Of a stretch of 50,304 bases of DNA, positions 40,902-48,200 are shown piece by piece. Each line of letters starts with the position of its first letter. Position 1 is the stretch's first letter. Source of the DNA: an uncultured Clostridia bacterium (GTDB lineage Bacteria > Bacillota > Clostridia > Oscillospirales > Oscillospiraceae); the NCBI GenBank assembly GCA_937893605.1, contig CALBGG010000027.1, forward strand, positions 1-50,304. Direction: 5' to 3'. The notes under the pieces were generated by a model that was not told the DNA's origin, searched no databases, and saw only the letters and a list, made by a program, of their open reading frames with translations. Both the position numbers and the translations under genes were made by a program.

Positions 40902-40954
40902 AATATAAATCCTCCCATTTGAAAGTGAATAGTATGCTTAAATAAAATTTATAA

Positions 40955-41554
40955 TCAGTTCGCTACTTTTACCATAGCGAAACGGATCACCTTATCATTG
41001 AGCTTGAAGCCCTTCTGGAACACCTCGACGACTTCGTTTTCGCCGAAGGCTTCGTCCTCGACATGCATAACAGCGTTATGCACATGGGGATCGAACTTAT
41101 GTCCGAGAGCCTCTATCTCCGTTATGCCGAGCTTTTCGAGAGTCTGGTTAAACTGCACCATCGTCATCTCCACGCCCTTGCGGTACGCTTCGTCGGCTGT
41201 CGGCGTCGCCAGCGCTCTTTCAAGATTGTCATACACCGGCAGGAACTTGAGCAGCGTGTCCGCCTTTATATCGGCGTACAGACTCTCGCGCTCCTTCTGG
41301 CTGCGCTTGCGGAAGTTATCGTACTCGGCGCAGAGCCTCAGGTACTTTTCCTTTTCCGCCTGGATGAGCTTTTCGGCCGTTTCCTTTATCTCGGCCTCCT
41401 TTTTGCTCTCCTTCTTCTGCTTTTTTTCCTTTTTTTCTTCCTTGGACTCTTCCTTGGCTTCGTCCTTTACTTCTTCGGCATCGGTCTCGACCGTTTCTTC
41501 CTTTATTTCCTCGGTCTGAGGCTCCTGCTCGTTTTTATCTTTCTTACTGCTCAT
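40955..41554 (-). CDS. grpE: Nucleotide exchange factor GrpE
   Basis: 199 residues. The first 70 or so are strongly charged, rich in Glu and Lys, and likely a long coiled coil. The core GrpE head is marked by YDNFRKRSQKERESLYADIK, FLPVYDNLERAL and the C-terminal GFKLNDKVIRFAMVKVAN. It releases ADP from DnaK. The start lies inside the end of hrcA (11-base overlap), so expression is coupled to the repressor gene. Confidence 0.96.
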   Translation of the reverse strand: MSSKKDKNEQEPQTEEIKEETVETDAEEVKDEAKEESKEEKKEKKQKKESKKEAEIKETAEKLIQAEKEKYLRLCAEYDNFRKRSQKERESLYADIKADTLLKFLPVYDNLERALATPTADEAYRKGVEMTMVQFNQTLEKLGITEIEALGHKFDPHVHNAVMHVEDEAFGENEVVEVFQKGFKLNDKVIRFAMVKVAN

Positions 41555-42638
41555 CTATGTCATCTCCCTTGATTATAAGCTTATTATGCATACCCGACGG
41601 CGGAGCTCCTCCCGCGCCGAGCCGCCTTGAAAGTCCCGTCGCCAGAAAGCTCAGCTTTGCGGCGACTTCGGAATAATTCATTCTCGTCGGCCCGACGACG
41701 CCTATGAGTCCCTTTGTATTATCACCCATGTCGTAGCTTGCTATAACAACGCTCGAATCCTTGAGCTCCTCGGCGATATTCTCAGGTCCTATGAGCACGC
41801 GTACCTCGGAGTCATCATCGAACAGTCCGTTTTCAGCATCCGCTATTACATGGCTGCCGTCGGCAAGATAGTTCATCAGCTTGTGCGCCTTGTCCGGATC
41901 GCGGAACTCCGGCTGGCTGAGCAGCCTGTTCTCGCCCGTTACATACGCCTCGACTCCGCGGCGGCTTGCGAGCGTTTCCAATGTAAACGACGCTATGACC
42001 GCCGTCAGCCCCATGTTATCGCCCGCCGCACGCTCTGTCGATGATATAAGCAGCGGCGTGACCTTATCGCCCGATATATCGGTGAAGTTTGCGTTAAACA
42101 GCGTTGCGAGCTTTCGGATCATCTGCTGATCGACCGAAACCGGAAGATTTACGAGCTTGTTCTTGACCGTATTGTTGCTGAGCATCACAACGATTATGAA
42201 CGTATTGGCATCAATATAAATAAGGTCAAAGCGCTTTATCGTAGCCGGCGCGTAAGCCGTAAGCGCAAGAGCCGGATAATCTGTCAGCTGTGAGGCAAGC
42301 TTACCGATATCGCGCATCTGCTCGTCGAGCTGAGTCAGGCGCTCGTTTAAGCTTCGGTTTATCGCCTCAGTCTCCTCAAGGGAGAGCTTCTGCTTTTCCA
42401 TGAGCTCATTGACATACATCCTGTAGCCTGCGGGGGTCGGGATGCGTCCGGCCGAGGTGTGCGGCTGTTCAAGATAGCCCAGCGCCGTTAGCTCTGCAAG
42501 CTCGTTTCTTATCGTCGCGCTGCTGCATCCGATATCGGCTATGCCCGCAATTGCCTTACTTCCGACGGGCTCGGCCGTTTTGATGTATTCATCTACCAGT
42601 GCGCCGAGTATCTTCTTTTTTCTTTCGCTTATACTCAT
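41544..42638 (-). CDS. hrcA: Heat-inducible transcription repressor HrcA
   Basis: 364 residues from the ATG at 42638 (MSISERKKKILGALVDEY); the open frame runs 34 codons upstream across the CIRCE and promoter, which rules out the longer start. The N-terminal winged helix includes GCSSATIRNELAELTALGYLEQPHTSAGRIPT-type residues (about 40-70), and a GAF-like inducer domain follows. HrcA binds CIRCE to repress its own operon and needs GroEL for activity. The ribosome site is weak, fitting low repressor levels. Confidence 0.96.
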   Translation of the reverse strand: MSISERKKKILGALVDEYIKTAEPVGSKAIAGIADIGCSSATIRNELAELTALGYLEQPHTSAGRIPTPAGYRMYVNELMEKQKLSLEETEAINRSLNERLTQLDEQMRDIGKLASQLTDYPALALTAYAPATIKRFDLIYIDANTFIIVVMLSNNTVKNKLVNLPVSVDQQMIRKLATLFNANFTDISGDKVTPLLISSTERAAGDNMGLTAVIASFTLETLASRRGVEAYVTGENRLLSQPEFRDPDKAHKLMNYLADGSHVIADAENGLFDDDSEVRVLIGPENIAEELKDSSVVIASYDMGDNTKGLIGVVGPTRMNYSEVAAKLSFLATGLSRRLGAGGAPPSGMHNKLIIKGDDIDEQ

Positions 42639-42661
42639 TTTGCACTCAGGCTCCTCGTTTG

Positions 42662-42688
42662 CTGGCACTCTTGGCCTTCGAGTGCTAA
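42662..42688 (-). promoter_or_regulatory. CIRCE operator
   Basis: Minus strand: TTAGCACTC (42688-42680), nine bases, GAGTGCCAG (42670-42662). One arm is a perfect CIRCE half; the other differs at its last bases from GAGTGCTAA. It overlaps the -10 end of the hrcA promoter, as expected for HrcA repression. Confidence 0.93.
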
Positions 42689-42715
42689 TATAGCACTGTT
42701 TTTTATTCTTGTCAA
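42687..42715 (-). promoter_or_regulatory. Promoter of the hrcA operon
   Basis: Minus strand: TTGACA (42715-42710), 17-base spacer, TATATT (42692-42687), directly followed by CIRCE. Confidence 0.88.
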
Positions 42716-42765
42716 GGCTTTTATTAAAAAATTTGCGCAAAAATTTATATATTTTTTGTTTCGAG

Positions 42766-42937
42766 TTTTAGAGTTCTTCGAATATGGTGATTGCAGTGTC
42801 CCAGCCGCAGGCTGCCGACAAAGCCACAAAAAAGCGAGCGACCGTTGGTCGCCCGCTGTAACGGTTTCACCGGCAGCCTCAACACGGGGCAACCGCAATA
42901 AACGTATCCGCAGCTGCGTCAATTCTACTCCGAAAAA
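42766..42937. repeat. Inverted-repeat element, copy C (degenerate)
   Basis: The left end (TTTTAGAGTTCTTCGAATAT...GATTGCAGTG) and right end (GGGGCAACCGCAATAAACG...CTACTCCGAAAAA) are inverted relatives of the other copies. The middle holds GGGCGACC-type hairpin AGCGACCGTTGGTCGC (about 42836-42852), also seen in copy A. The right end overlaps the last codons and stop of the XRE gene. Confidence 0.6.
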
Positions 42938-43176
42938 TCGTCGTCGAAAGAATAGTCGTTGAGCTCGTCGAAATCAAGAAACTCCGAGAGAGTCATGTTA
43001 AATGCGATCGCGATTTTGTGCAGCGTAGCAACTCTCGGATTTTTGGTTAATCCACGTACGATATTATCAAGAGTCGACTGCTTCACTCCGCTCATTGTCG
43101 CAAGCTTGTTTATCGCTATGCCGCGCTTTGCGCATAAACTGCGTATGCGCCGAACGTAAATTTCCGAATATTCCAC
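42925..43176 (-). CDS. XRE-family helix-turn-helix regulator
   Basis: 83 residues starting at a GTG (43176) with AGGGGA six bases upstream. A Cro/CI-type helix-turn-helix fills about residues 7-65 (INKLATMSGVKQSTLDNIVRG), with an acidic tail DELNDYSFDDDFSE. The last codons and stop fall in the right end of repeat copy C. Two similar dyads in the gap upstream (43202-43215 and 43250-43263) are probable binding sites. It faces away from a 51-residue protein gene, so it likely controls itself and that gene. Confidence 0.85.
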   Translation of the reverse strand: MEYSEIYVRRIRSLCAKRGIAINKLATMSGVKQSTLDNIVRGLTKNPRVATLHKIAIAFNMTLSEFLDFDELNDYSFDDDFSE

Positions 43177-43201
43177 AGCTATCCCCTATGTCTCTGAACT
43201 T

Positions 43202-43263
43202 ACCCGTTTCCGGGTCGAGTAAAGGATAGCAGTGGATTTTTATATAATTACCCGAATACGGGT
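43202..43263. promoter_or_regulatory. Paired ACCCG-N4-CGGGT operators
   Basis: ACCCG-TTTC-CGGGT (43202-43215) and ACCCG-AATA-CGGGT (43250-43263), both preceded by TT, with centres 48 bases apart. The second touches the -35 box of the rightward promoter. Probable sites for the adjacent XRE protein. Confidence 0.7.
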
Positions 43264-43292
43264 TGACTGTGTGAACTATTTTGTGATATTTT
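43263..43292 (+). promoter_or_regulatory. Promoter of the 51-residue protein gene
   Basis: TTGACT (43263-43268), 18-base spacer, TATTTT (43287-43292). The -35 box abuts an ACCCG-N4-CGGGT dyad. Confidence 0.5.
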
Positions 43293-43315
43293 AAATTTGA
43301 AGGAAGGTGATGTTT

Positions 43316-43471
43316 ATGCCAAACTACGAAAAAATGTATTCCATTCTTTGTTCAGCGGCCGATGACGCAATTACATTGTTGGAGGAAATTCCGAATACCG
43401 AAGTTGTATCCGGTAAATTGAACGAAGCCTTATTGGCAGCCGAAGACATTTATATAAATTGCGAAGAATAA
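43316..43471 (+). CDS. Conserved-looking 51-residue protein of unknown function
   Basis: 51 residues from the ATG at 43316, with AGGAAGG about eight bases upstream; an ATG at 43310 is also in frame. The sequence begins MPNYEKMYSILCSAADDAI, continues with LLEEIPNT and ends AEDIYINCEE. It is acidic and predicted to form two helices. Similar short proteins of about 50-60 residues starting with a MPNYEKMY-like pattern appear familiar from gut Firmicutes and prophages, but no function is known to me. It diverges from the XRE gene, shares the dyad-bearing gap with it, and ends at a strong terminator. Confidence 0.7.
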   Translation: MPNYEKMYSILCSAADDAITLLEEIPNTEVVSGKLNEALLAAEDIYINCEE

Positions 43472-43474
43472 CAA

Positions 43475-43500
43475 AAAACCTGTGGACTACCACAGGTTTT
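43475..43500. terminator. Bidirectional terminator between the 51-residue protein gene and rpoD
   Basis: AAAACCTGTGG (43475-43485) pairs with CCACAGGTTTT (43490-43500) around ACTA, with T-runs on both strands. Confidence 0.92.
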
Positions 43501-43506
43501 TATTAT

Positions 43507-44769
43507 TCAATTCAAAAAGTCCCTCAGCTTCTTGCTTCTGCTGGGGTGGCGGAGCTTGCGCAGAGCCTTGGCCTCGATCTGACGAATGCGCTCACGGGTG
43601 ACATTGAACTCCTTGCCGACCTCCTCGAGGGTGCGTGTACGGCCGTCGACGATACCGAAGCGCAGCTCAAGCACCTTTTTCTCTCGCGGAGTGAGCGTAT
43701 CGAGCACCTCCATGAGCTGCTCCTTCAAAAGCGAAAAGCTCGCGGCCTCGCTCGGCTCGGACGCGTCCTCATCGGGGATAAAGTCACCGAGGTGAGAATC
43801 CTCCTCCTCGCCGATAGGCGTTTCGAGCGACACGGGCTCCTGCGCAATCTTGAGGATCTCACGCACCTTGTCCACGGGCATGCCCATCTCGGCTGCAATC
43901 TCCTCCGCGCTGGGATCGTGGCCGAGCTCCTGCAGCAGCTGGCGCGAAACGCGGATGACCTTGTTTATCGTTTCGACCATGTGTACGGGGATGCGAATCG
44001 TCCTCGCCTGATCGGCGATGGCTCGGGTGATCGCCTGGCGGATCCACCATGTCGCATAGGTCGAGAACTTGTAGCCCTTGGTGTAGTCAAACTTTTCGAC
44101 CGCCTTGATAAGGCCGAGGTTGCCCTCCTGGATGAGGTCGAGAAACAGCATGCCGCGGCCGACATAGCGCTTTGCTATCGACACGACCAGGCGCAGGTTA
44201 GCCTCGGTCATGCGGCGCTTTGCCTCCTCGTCGCCCTGTCTCATTCTGATGGCAAGCTCTACCTCCTCCTCTGCCGTCAGCAGCGGCACCTTGCCTATCT
44301 CCTTGAGGAACATGCGCACGGGGTCGTCGGTGCTGTAGCTGTCATCGACCTTAACCTCTGCCATCTCCTCCTCGGTTACCTCCTCGATCTCGTTGAGCTC
44401 CTCGATCTCGGGCATGTCGATATCGTCGAGAATCGGAACGGTGTCGTCGTCGCTGATGTCTATCTCGATCTTATTGGCTTCAAGAGCATCGTAAAACTTC
44501 GTAATGGACTCGGCGTCGACGCCCTTTTCCTCGAGCGCCGCTATCTCCTTGGTAGTGATCTTGCCGCTTTTCTTGGCCTTTTCCATGAGCTCATTGAGTA
44601 TATCCTCCGTGGTTTTTGCCTCGGCGGGCTCCTCGGCGGGCTTCTCCTCGGTCTTTGCACGGCGGCCGCTCTTTTTCTTCGGCGCGTCCTTTGTCTCGCT
44701 TGCAGCCAGCAGCTCGTCTGCTGCGCGCTCGAGCTCCTGCTCGGTCATGGTATCGGTTCTCTTGTCCAT
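43507..44769 (-). CDS. rpoD: Primary sigma factor RpoD (sigma-70/sigma-A)
   Basis: 420 residues from the ATG at 44769 (GAGGGG about eight bases upstream; the open frame extends into dnaG). The N-terminus is charged and Lys/Ala/Glu-rich. Region 1.2 is DPVRMFLKEIGKVPLLT, region 2 is GLIKAVEKFDYTKGYKFSTYATWWIRQAITRA-like (read in parts), and region 4 ends VTRERIRQIEAKALRKLRHP. It is the housekeeping sigma factor. It follows dnaG by four bases, the conserved dnaG-rpoD arrangement. Confidence 0.97.
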   Translation of the reverse strand: MDKRTDTMTEQELERAADELLAASETKDAPKKKSGRRAKTEEKPAEEPAEAKTTEDILNELMEKAKKSGKITTKEIAALEEKGVDAESITKFYDALEANKIEIDISDDDTVPILDDIDMPEIEELNEIEEVTEEEMAEVKVDDSYSTDDPVRMFLKEIGKVPLLTAEEEVELAIRMRQGDEEAKRRMTEANLRLVVSIAKRYVGRGMLFLDLIQEGNLGLIKAVEKFDYTKGYKFSTYATWWIRQAITRAIADQARTIRIPVHMVETINKVIRVSRQLLQELGHDPSAEEIAAEMGMPVDKVREILKIAQEPVSLETPIGEEEDSHLGDFIPDEDASEPSEAASFSLLKEQLMEVLDTLTPREKKVLELRFGIVDGRTRTLEEVGKEFNVTRERIRQIEAKALRKLRHPSRSKKLRDFLN

Positions 44770-44773
44770 AGCT

Positions 44774-46516
44774 TTACCCCTCATATCCTTTAGTTTCTTT
44801 AAGTCTGTTTGCAAGCTGTCTGAGATCTCCGTCCGACTGCTTTAGTTCGTGGCGGTTTCTGATTCTTTCTATGTAATCGGCAAGCGCCTTGTCTCCGTTG
44901 CGCAGCGCCTCGGGCTTTTGCAGCACCGAGGCCAAAAGCGCGGCCTCCTGCGGAAGCAGCGCGGCGCTCATCGAAGCCATGCTGATTATATCGCCGTTTT
45001 CGAATTTTCCTTTCAGCACGGAATATATCCGCGCCAGGGCCGGCGATGAGAATATCTCCGGCGGCGGGAGCTCCTTGCCGCGGCACAGCCCCTGGTCAAG
45101 ATAGAGTATCCTTATAACGCCCTCCTCCGCCGCGGCGGACTCAGGATCATCATAGCGCAGCTCCTTTTCCTTCGGCTGAAGCTGCCGCTCGGGATGCGCC
45201 GTATTCTTCTCGTCGGCGCGCTGAGCCGTGCGCACAAGGCGCTTTCTCCTTCGTTCGACCTCCTGCGAAACGACGTCGCTGCCGACCCCGGCCATGGACG
45301 CGACGCGCATCGCGTACACCTGGCGCTCGACGCCTCCCGGCAGATGTGCTACCATGTCCGACGCTTCCTTCAAAAACGCGACCTTCTGCTCGTCCACGCT
45401 GAGGTCATATTTGTCCGTAACGCGCTGCAGCTGATAGTCGATATGGTTTTCCGACTTGTCTATCAGATTGCGGAACGCGTCCGCTCCCTTTGTTTTTATA
45501 TACTCGTCCGGATCCTTTGCGCCGCTCATCGACAGCACCTTGACCTTGAGATCGAGCTTTTCCAAAAGTCCTATCGCGCGCTGCGAGGCCTTTTTTCCCG
45601 CTCCGTCGTTATCGTAGGCGATGATGACCTCGTTTGTGTAATGCGAAATGAGCCTTGCCTGCTCCGGCGTGAGCGACGTGCCCAGCGACGCGACCGCGCC
45701 GTCAAAGCCCGCCTGATGCATCATAACGACATCGACATTGCCCTCAGCAAGTATTATATGTCCGCTCTTCGACTTTTTAGCCAGATTCAGCGCAAAAAGA
45801 TTGCGGCTCTTGTTGAACACCATCGTTTCCGGGCTGTTCATGTATTTTGGTTCGCCGTCGCCGAGTATTCTGCCGGAAAAGCCGATAACGTCGCCTCTGA
45901 CGTCGATGACCGGGAACATGAGCCGGTTGCGGAAGGTATCGTAATGCCCGCCGTTTTTGCCCTTACGCACAAGTCCGGCGTCAAACATCTCGTACTCCGA
46001 GTAGCCCAGCGCGTGCATCGCGTTTATCAGACTGTCCCATGTGTCCGGCGCGTAGCCGAGGCCGAAGCGCTTTGCCGTGTGCGGCGTTATCTGCCGGCGC
46101 TGCATATAATCGAGCGCGGGTTTGCCCTCCGGCTTACTGAGACATGAATAGAAAAACTTCGCCGCGTCGCGGTTTAAATCCAAAAGCCTGCGGCGTTTTT
46201 TTGCCTCGCGGCTGTCCTCCTGTTCGGGCATCGTCATGCCAACGCGCTTTGCCAGAAACTCCACCGCCTCGGGAAAGCTGAGGTTTTCAATCTCCATTAT
46301 GAAGTTTATGACGCCTCCGCCCTTGCCGCAGCCGAAGCAGTGGTATATCTGCTTATCCGGCGATACGGAAAACGACGGCGTTTTCTCGCTGTGGAACGGG
46401 CACAGACCGAAACGGTTCGAGCCCGAGCGCTTTGTAAGGCGCACATACTCGCCGACAACGTCCACTATATCGTTTTTCTCAACAAGCTCCTGCAGGAAGC
46501 TCTCCGGAATGGCCAT
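44774..46516 (-). CDS. dnaG: DNA primase
   Basis: 580 residues. The zinc-binding N-terminus has CPFHSEKTPSF (Cys, His) and HCFGCGKGG (two Cys). The TOPRIM core contains LAEGNVDVVMMHQAG and AYDNDGAGKKASQRA, with catalytic acidic residues. The C-terminal helicase-binding part is present (about residues 450-580). It makes RNA primers at the replication fork. The ATG has an AAGGAGGG ribosome site that directly abuts the end of repeat copy D, so that repeat sits between dgt and dnaG. Confidence 0.97.
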   Translation of the reverse strand: MAIPESFLQELVEKNDIVDVVGEYVRLTKRSGSNRFGLCPFHSEKTPSFSVSPDKQIYHCFGCGKGGGVINFIMEIENLSFPEAVEFLAKRVGMTMPEQEDSREAKKRRRLLDLNRDAAKFFYSCLSKPEGKPALDYMQRRQITPHTAKRFGLGYAPDTWDSLINAMHALGYSEYEMFDAGLVRKGKNGGHYDTFRNRLMFPVIDVRGDVIGFSGRILGDGEPKYMNSPETMVFNKSRNLFALNLAKKSKSGHIILAEGNVDVVMMHQAGFDGAVASLGTSLTPEQARLISHYTNEVIIAYDNDGAGKKASQRAIGLLEKLDLKVKVLSMSGAKDPDEYIKTKGADAFRNLIDKSENHIDYQLQRVTDKYDLSVDEQKVAFLKEASDMVAHLPGGVERQVYAMRVASMAGVGSDVVSQEVERRRKRLVRTAQRADEKNTAHPERQLQPKEKELRYDDPESAAAEEGVIRILYLDQGLCRGKELPPPEIFSSPALARIYSVLKGKFENGDIISMASMSAALLPQEAALLASVLQKPEALRNGDKALADYIERIRNRHELKQSDGDLRQLANRLKETKGYEG

Positions 46517-46530
46517 CTCCCATCCCTCCT

Positions 46531-46744
46531 TTTTTAGTGGCGCTTTTACGCACCTACGGATACGTTTATTGCGTCAGCCCGGTGTCGAAAACACCGGCAA
46601 AACCGTAAAGTTGCCGCTTTCCGGTAATGCGGTGCAAACCTTTTTCCTCTTTTTCGGCTTGCGAAACATTATGGTTTACTCCGATATCTCGATACCGGGC
46701 ACCTGTAAAATACGTATTGGTATAGACTTAATGCGCCTCTGAAA
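46531..46744. repeat. Inverted-repeat element, copy D
   Basis: Left end TTTTTAGTGGCGCTTTTACG...GATACGTTTATTGCGTCAG to CCCGGTGTCGA; right end CTCGATACCGGGCACC...CGTATTGG...AATGCGCCTCTGAAA, its imperfect inverse complement. 214 bp. No transposase frame. It lies between dgt and dnaG; its left terminus abuts the dnaG ribosome site. Confidence 0.75.
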
Positions 46745-46862
46745 TGCCTTCCCCTTCGAGGGGAAGGTGTCGGCCATAGGCCGACGGATGAGGTGTAATT
46801 CAAATTTAATTCGCCCTTTGGGCGAATACCTCAATTATTCATTATTAATTATTCATTATTAA
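46745..46862. repeat. Second palindromic repeat beside copy D
   Basis: A CCTTCCCCTT/AAGGGGAAGG hairpin (about 46748-46769), a TCGGCC/GGCCGA hairpin, then GAGGTGTAATTC... with AATTCGCCC/GGGCGAAT (about 46809-46828) and ACCTC, followed by AT-rich near-direct repeats ATTATTCATTATTAATT. Repeats of this look are common in gut Firmicutes genomes as far as I recall. Non-coding. Confidence 0.55.
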
Positions 46863-46864
46863 TT

Positions 46865-47869
46865 TTATTTCACCGTCCACGACATGGGGATGAAAATTTC
46901 GCTGAATTTTTCCATGGCGTAGCCGTCGGTCATGCCGGATATATAGTCGCACACGGCGCGGGACACGCCCTCTCTGTCAGCTATAAGCTGCATTTCGTCC
47001 GGCATTTTCTCCGGGTGATCGGCGTAGTAATCAAACAGTCCTCCGATGATGCCGTCGACCTTGCTCTCCTCGCCCTTGGCGATGGGATTTGTGTACACAT
47101 CCGAATACATGAACGCGTGGAAGAAATCCACCGCTTCCTGCATGTAATCGCTCATTTTTATTACCCCGCCGCCGCTGTTTTCGATAAGGTCGAGCACGAT
47201 GGAGTTTATTCTCTCGCTGTTGCGCTCGCCGCATCGAGTGCGTATCATCTCCGGCACGTCCTCGGCGCGCAGGATACCGGCGCGGATCGTATCGTCAAGA
47301 TCGTGGTTTATGTACGCTATGCGATCGGACAGGCGCACGACGGTCGCCTCTGTCGTATCATCGGGCGCTCCGTGCGTATGGTGCAGGATGCCCATGCGCG
47401 TTTCGTAGCACAGGTTCAGTCCTCTCCCGTCGCGCTCAAGTATATCGACGACGCGCAGCGACTGCTCGTAGTGCTTGAAGCCCTTTTCGTATATTCTGTT
47501 TAGCGCGCGCTCTCCGGCGTGGCCGAAGGGCGTGTGCCCCAGGTCGTGGCCGAGCGCCATTGCCTCTGTGAGATCCTCGTTTAAGTCGAGCGCTCTCGCT
47601 ATCGTGCGCGCAAGGCGCGACACCTCAAGCGTGTGCGTAAGGCGAGTTCTGTAATGGTCGCCCTCCGGCAGGAGGTAGACCTGCGTTTTGTGCTTGAGTC
47701 TGCGGAAGGCCTTGGAGTGAGTTATCCTGTCAACGTCGCGCTGGAAGCAGGTGCGTATCTCGCACTCGGGTTCGGGCTCTGCCCTGCCCTTCGAACTCTC
47801 GGCTCTGACGCCGTACTCGCCGACGAGCGTCCGCTCGAGCAGTTCGCGTTTTTCCCTCGGACACGCCAT
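46865..47869 (-). CDS. dgt: Deoxyguanosinetriphosphate triphosphohydrolase-like protein
   Basis: 334 residues from the ATG at 47869, with AGGAGG seven bases upstream; the ATG at 47887 has no such site. The HD-domain metal ligands lie in RTRLTHTLEVSRLART and ALGHDLGHTPFGHAGE (His-Asp pair). Family members split dNTPs to nucleoside and triphosphate, helping dNTP balance. It precedes dnaG and rpoD on the same strand, a gene order common in Firmicutes, although here two repeats separate it from dnaG. Confidence 0.93.
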   Translation of the reverse strand: MACPREKRELLERTLVGEYGVRAESSKGRAEPEPECEIRTCFQRDVDRITHSKAFRRLKHKTQVYLLPEGDHYRTRLTHTLEVSRLARTIARALDLNEDLTEAMALGHDLGHTPFGHAGERALNRIYEKGFKHYEQSLRVVDILERDGRGLNLCYETRMGILHHTHGAPDDTTEATVVRLSDRIAYINHDLDDTIRAGILRAEDVPEMIRTRCGERNSERINSIVLDLIENSGGGVIKMSDYMQEAVDFFHAFMYSDVYTNPIAKGEESKVDGIIGGLFDYYADHPEKMPDEMQLIADREGVSRAVCDYISGMTDGYAMEKFSEIFIPMSWTVK

Positions 47870-47958
47870 GCTGTTGCCTCCTATCAAAAAAGCTTAAAAT
47901 TTCTCTTCATTACCCTTATACGACGCAAATTCATATTTCCCTTTATTTTTTTCTCAAA

Positions 47959-48070
47959 TTTTTTTAGAGGCGCTCGGACGCTCCTGCCGATACGGTGATT
48001 GCGGGTGCCCGGTATCGAAAGCGCGGAGGAAACCGTAACGTTTCGCGCCCCGTTGGCGCGGTAGGAATTT
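47959..48070. repeat. Inverted-repeat element, copy E (left end only)
   Basis: TTTTTTTAGAGGCGCTCGGA...GATACGGTGATTGCGG...GCCCGGTATCGA is a clear left terminus, followed by GGAGGAAACCGTAACG, which resembles the interior of copies B and D, and a GCGCCCCGTTGGCGC hairpin. No right terminus was found; the element stops beside the small-RNA terminator at 48076. Confidence 0.65.
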
Positions 48071-48075
48071 TGCGC

Positions 48076-48152
48076 AAAAAAGAGAGCATAGCCCGCATGG
48101 TCAATGCAAATGCCCTGACCAAACGCCCGAAGCGACTACGGGGACTGCTCTC
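48076..48152 (-). ncRNA. Candidate stand-alone structured small RNA, about 77 nt
   Basis: A promoter at 48159-48186 leads straight into GAGAGCA (48152-48146), which pairs perfectly with TGCTCTC (48088-48082), followed by T6 (48081-48076) as a terminator. Inside, CCCGTA pairs with TGCGGG, TGGTCA with TGACCA, and CGC-TTCGG-GCG makes a third small stem, giving a closed three-way-junction-like fold. No convincing ORF is present. I do not recognise the class; it is not obviously SRP RNA, 6S, tmRNA or a known riboswitch. It lies between yigZ and repeat copy E. Confidence 0.6.
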
Positions 48153-48158
48153 AATACT

Positions 48159-48186
48159 AATATATTCAATTTTCCGAAAATGTCAA
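48159..48186 (-). promoter_or_regulatory. Promoter of the candidate small RNA
   Basis: Minus strand: TTGACA (48186-48181), 16-base spacer, TATATT (48164-48159); the predicted start point near 48152 is the first base of the RNA's closing stem. The -35 box lies 15 bases past the yigZ stop. Confidence 0.72.
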
Positions 48187-48200
48187 CTCCGTGCCGGCTT

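Noticed and set aside
42639..42740. Upstream extension of hrcA
   Set aside because: It would read through the CIRCE operator and the promoter; HrcA proteins start near the MSISERKKKIL segment.
48076..48152. Small RNA considered as bacterial SRP RNA or 6S RNA
   Set aside because: The SRP apical GGAAG-type loop sequence is absent, and the length is less than half that of 6S RNA.
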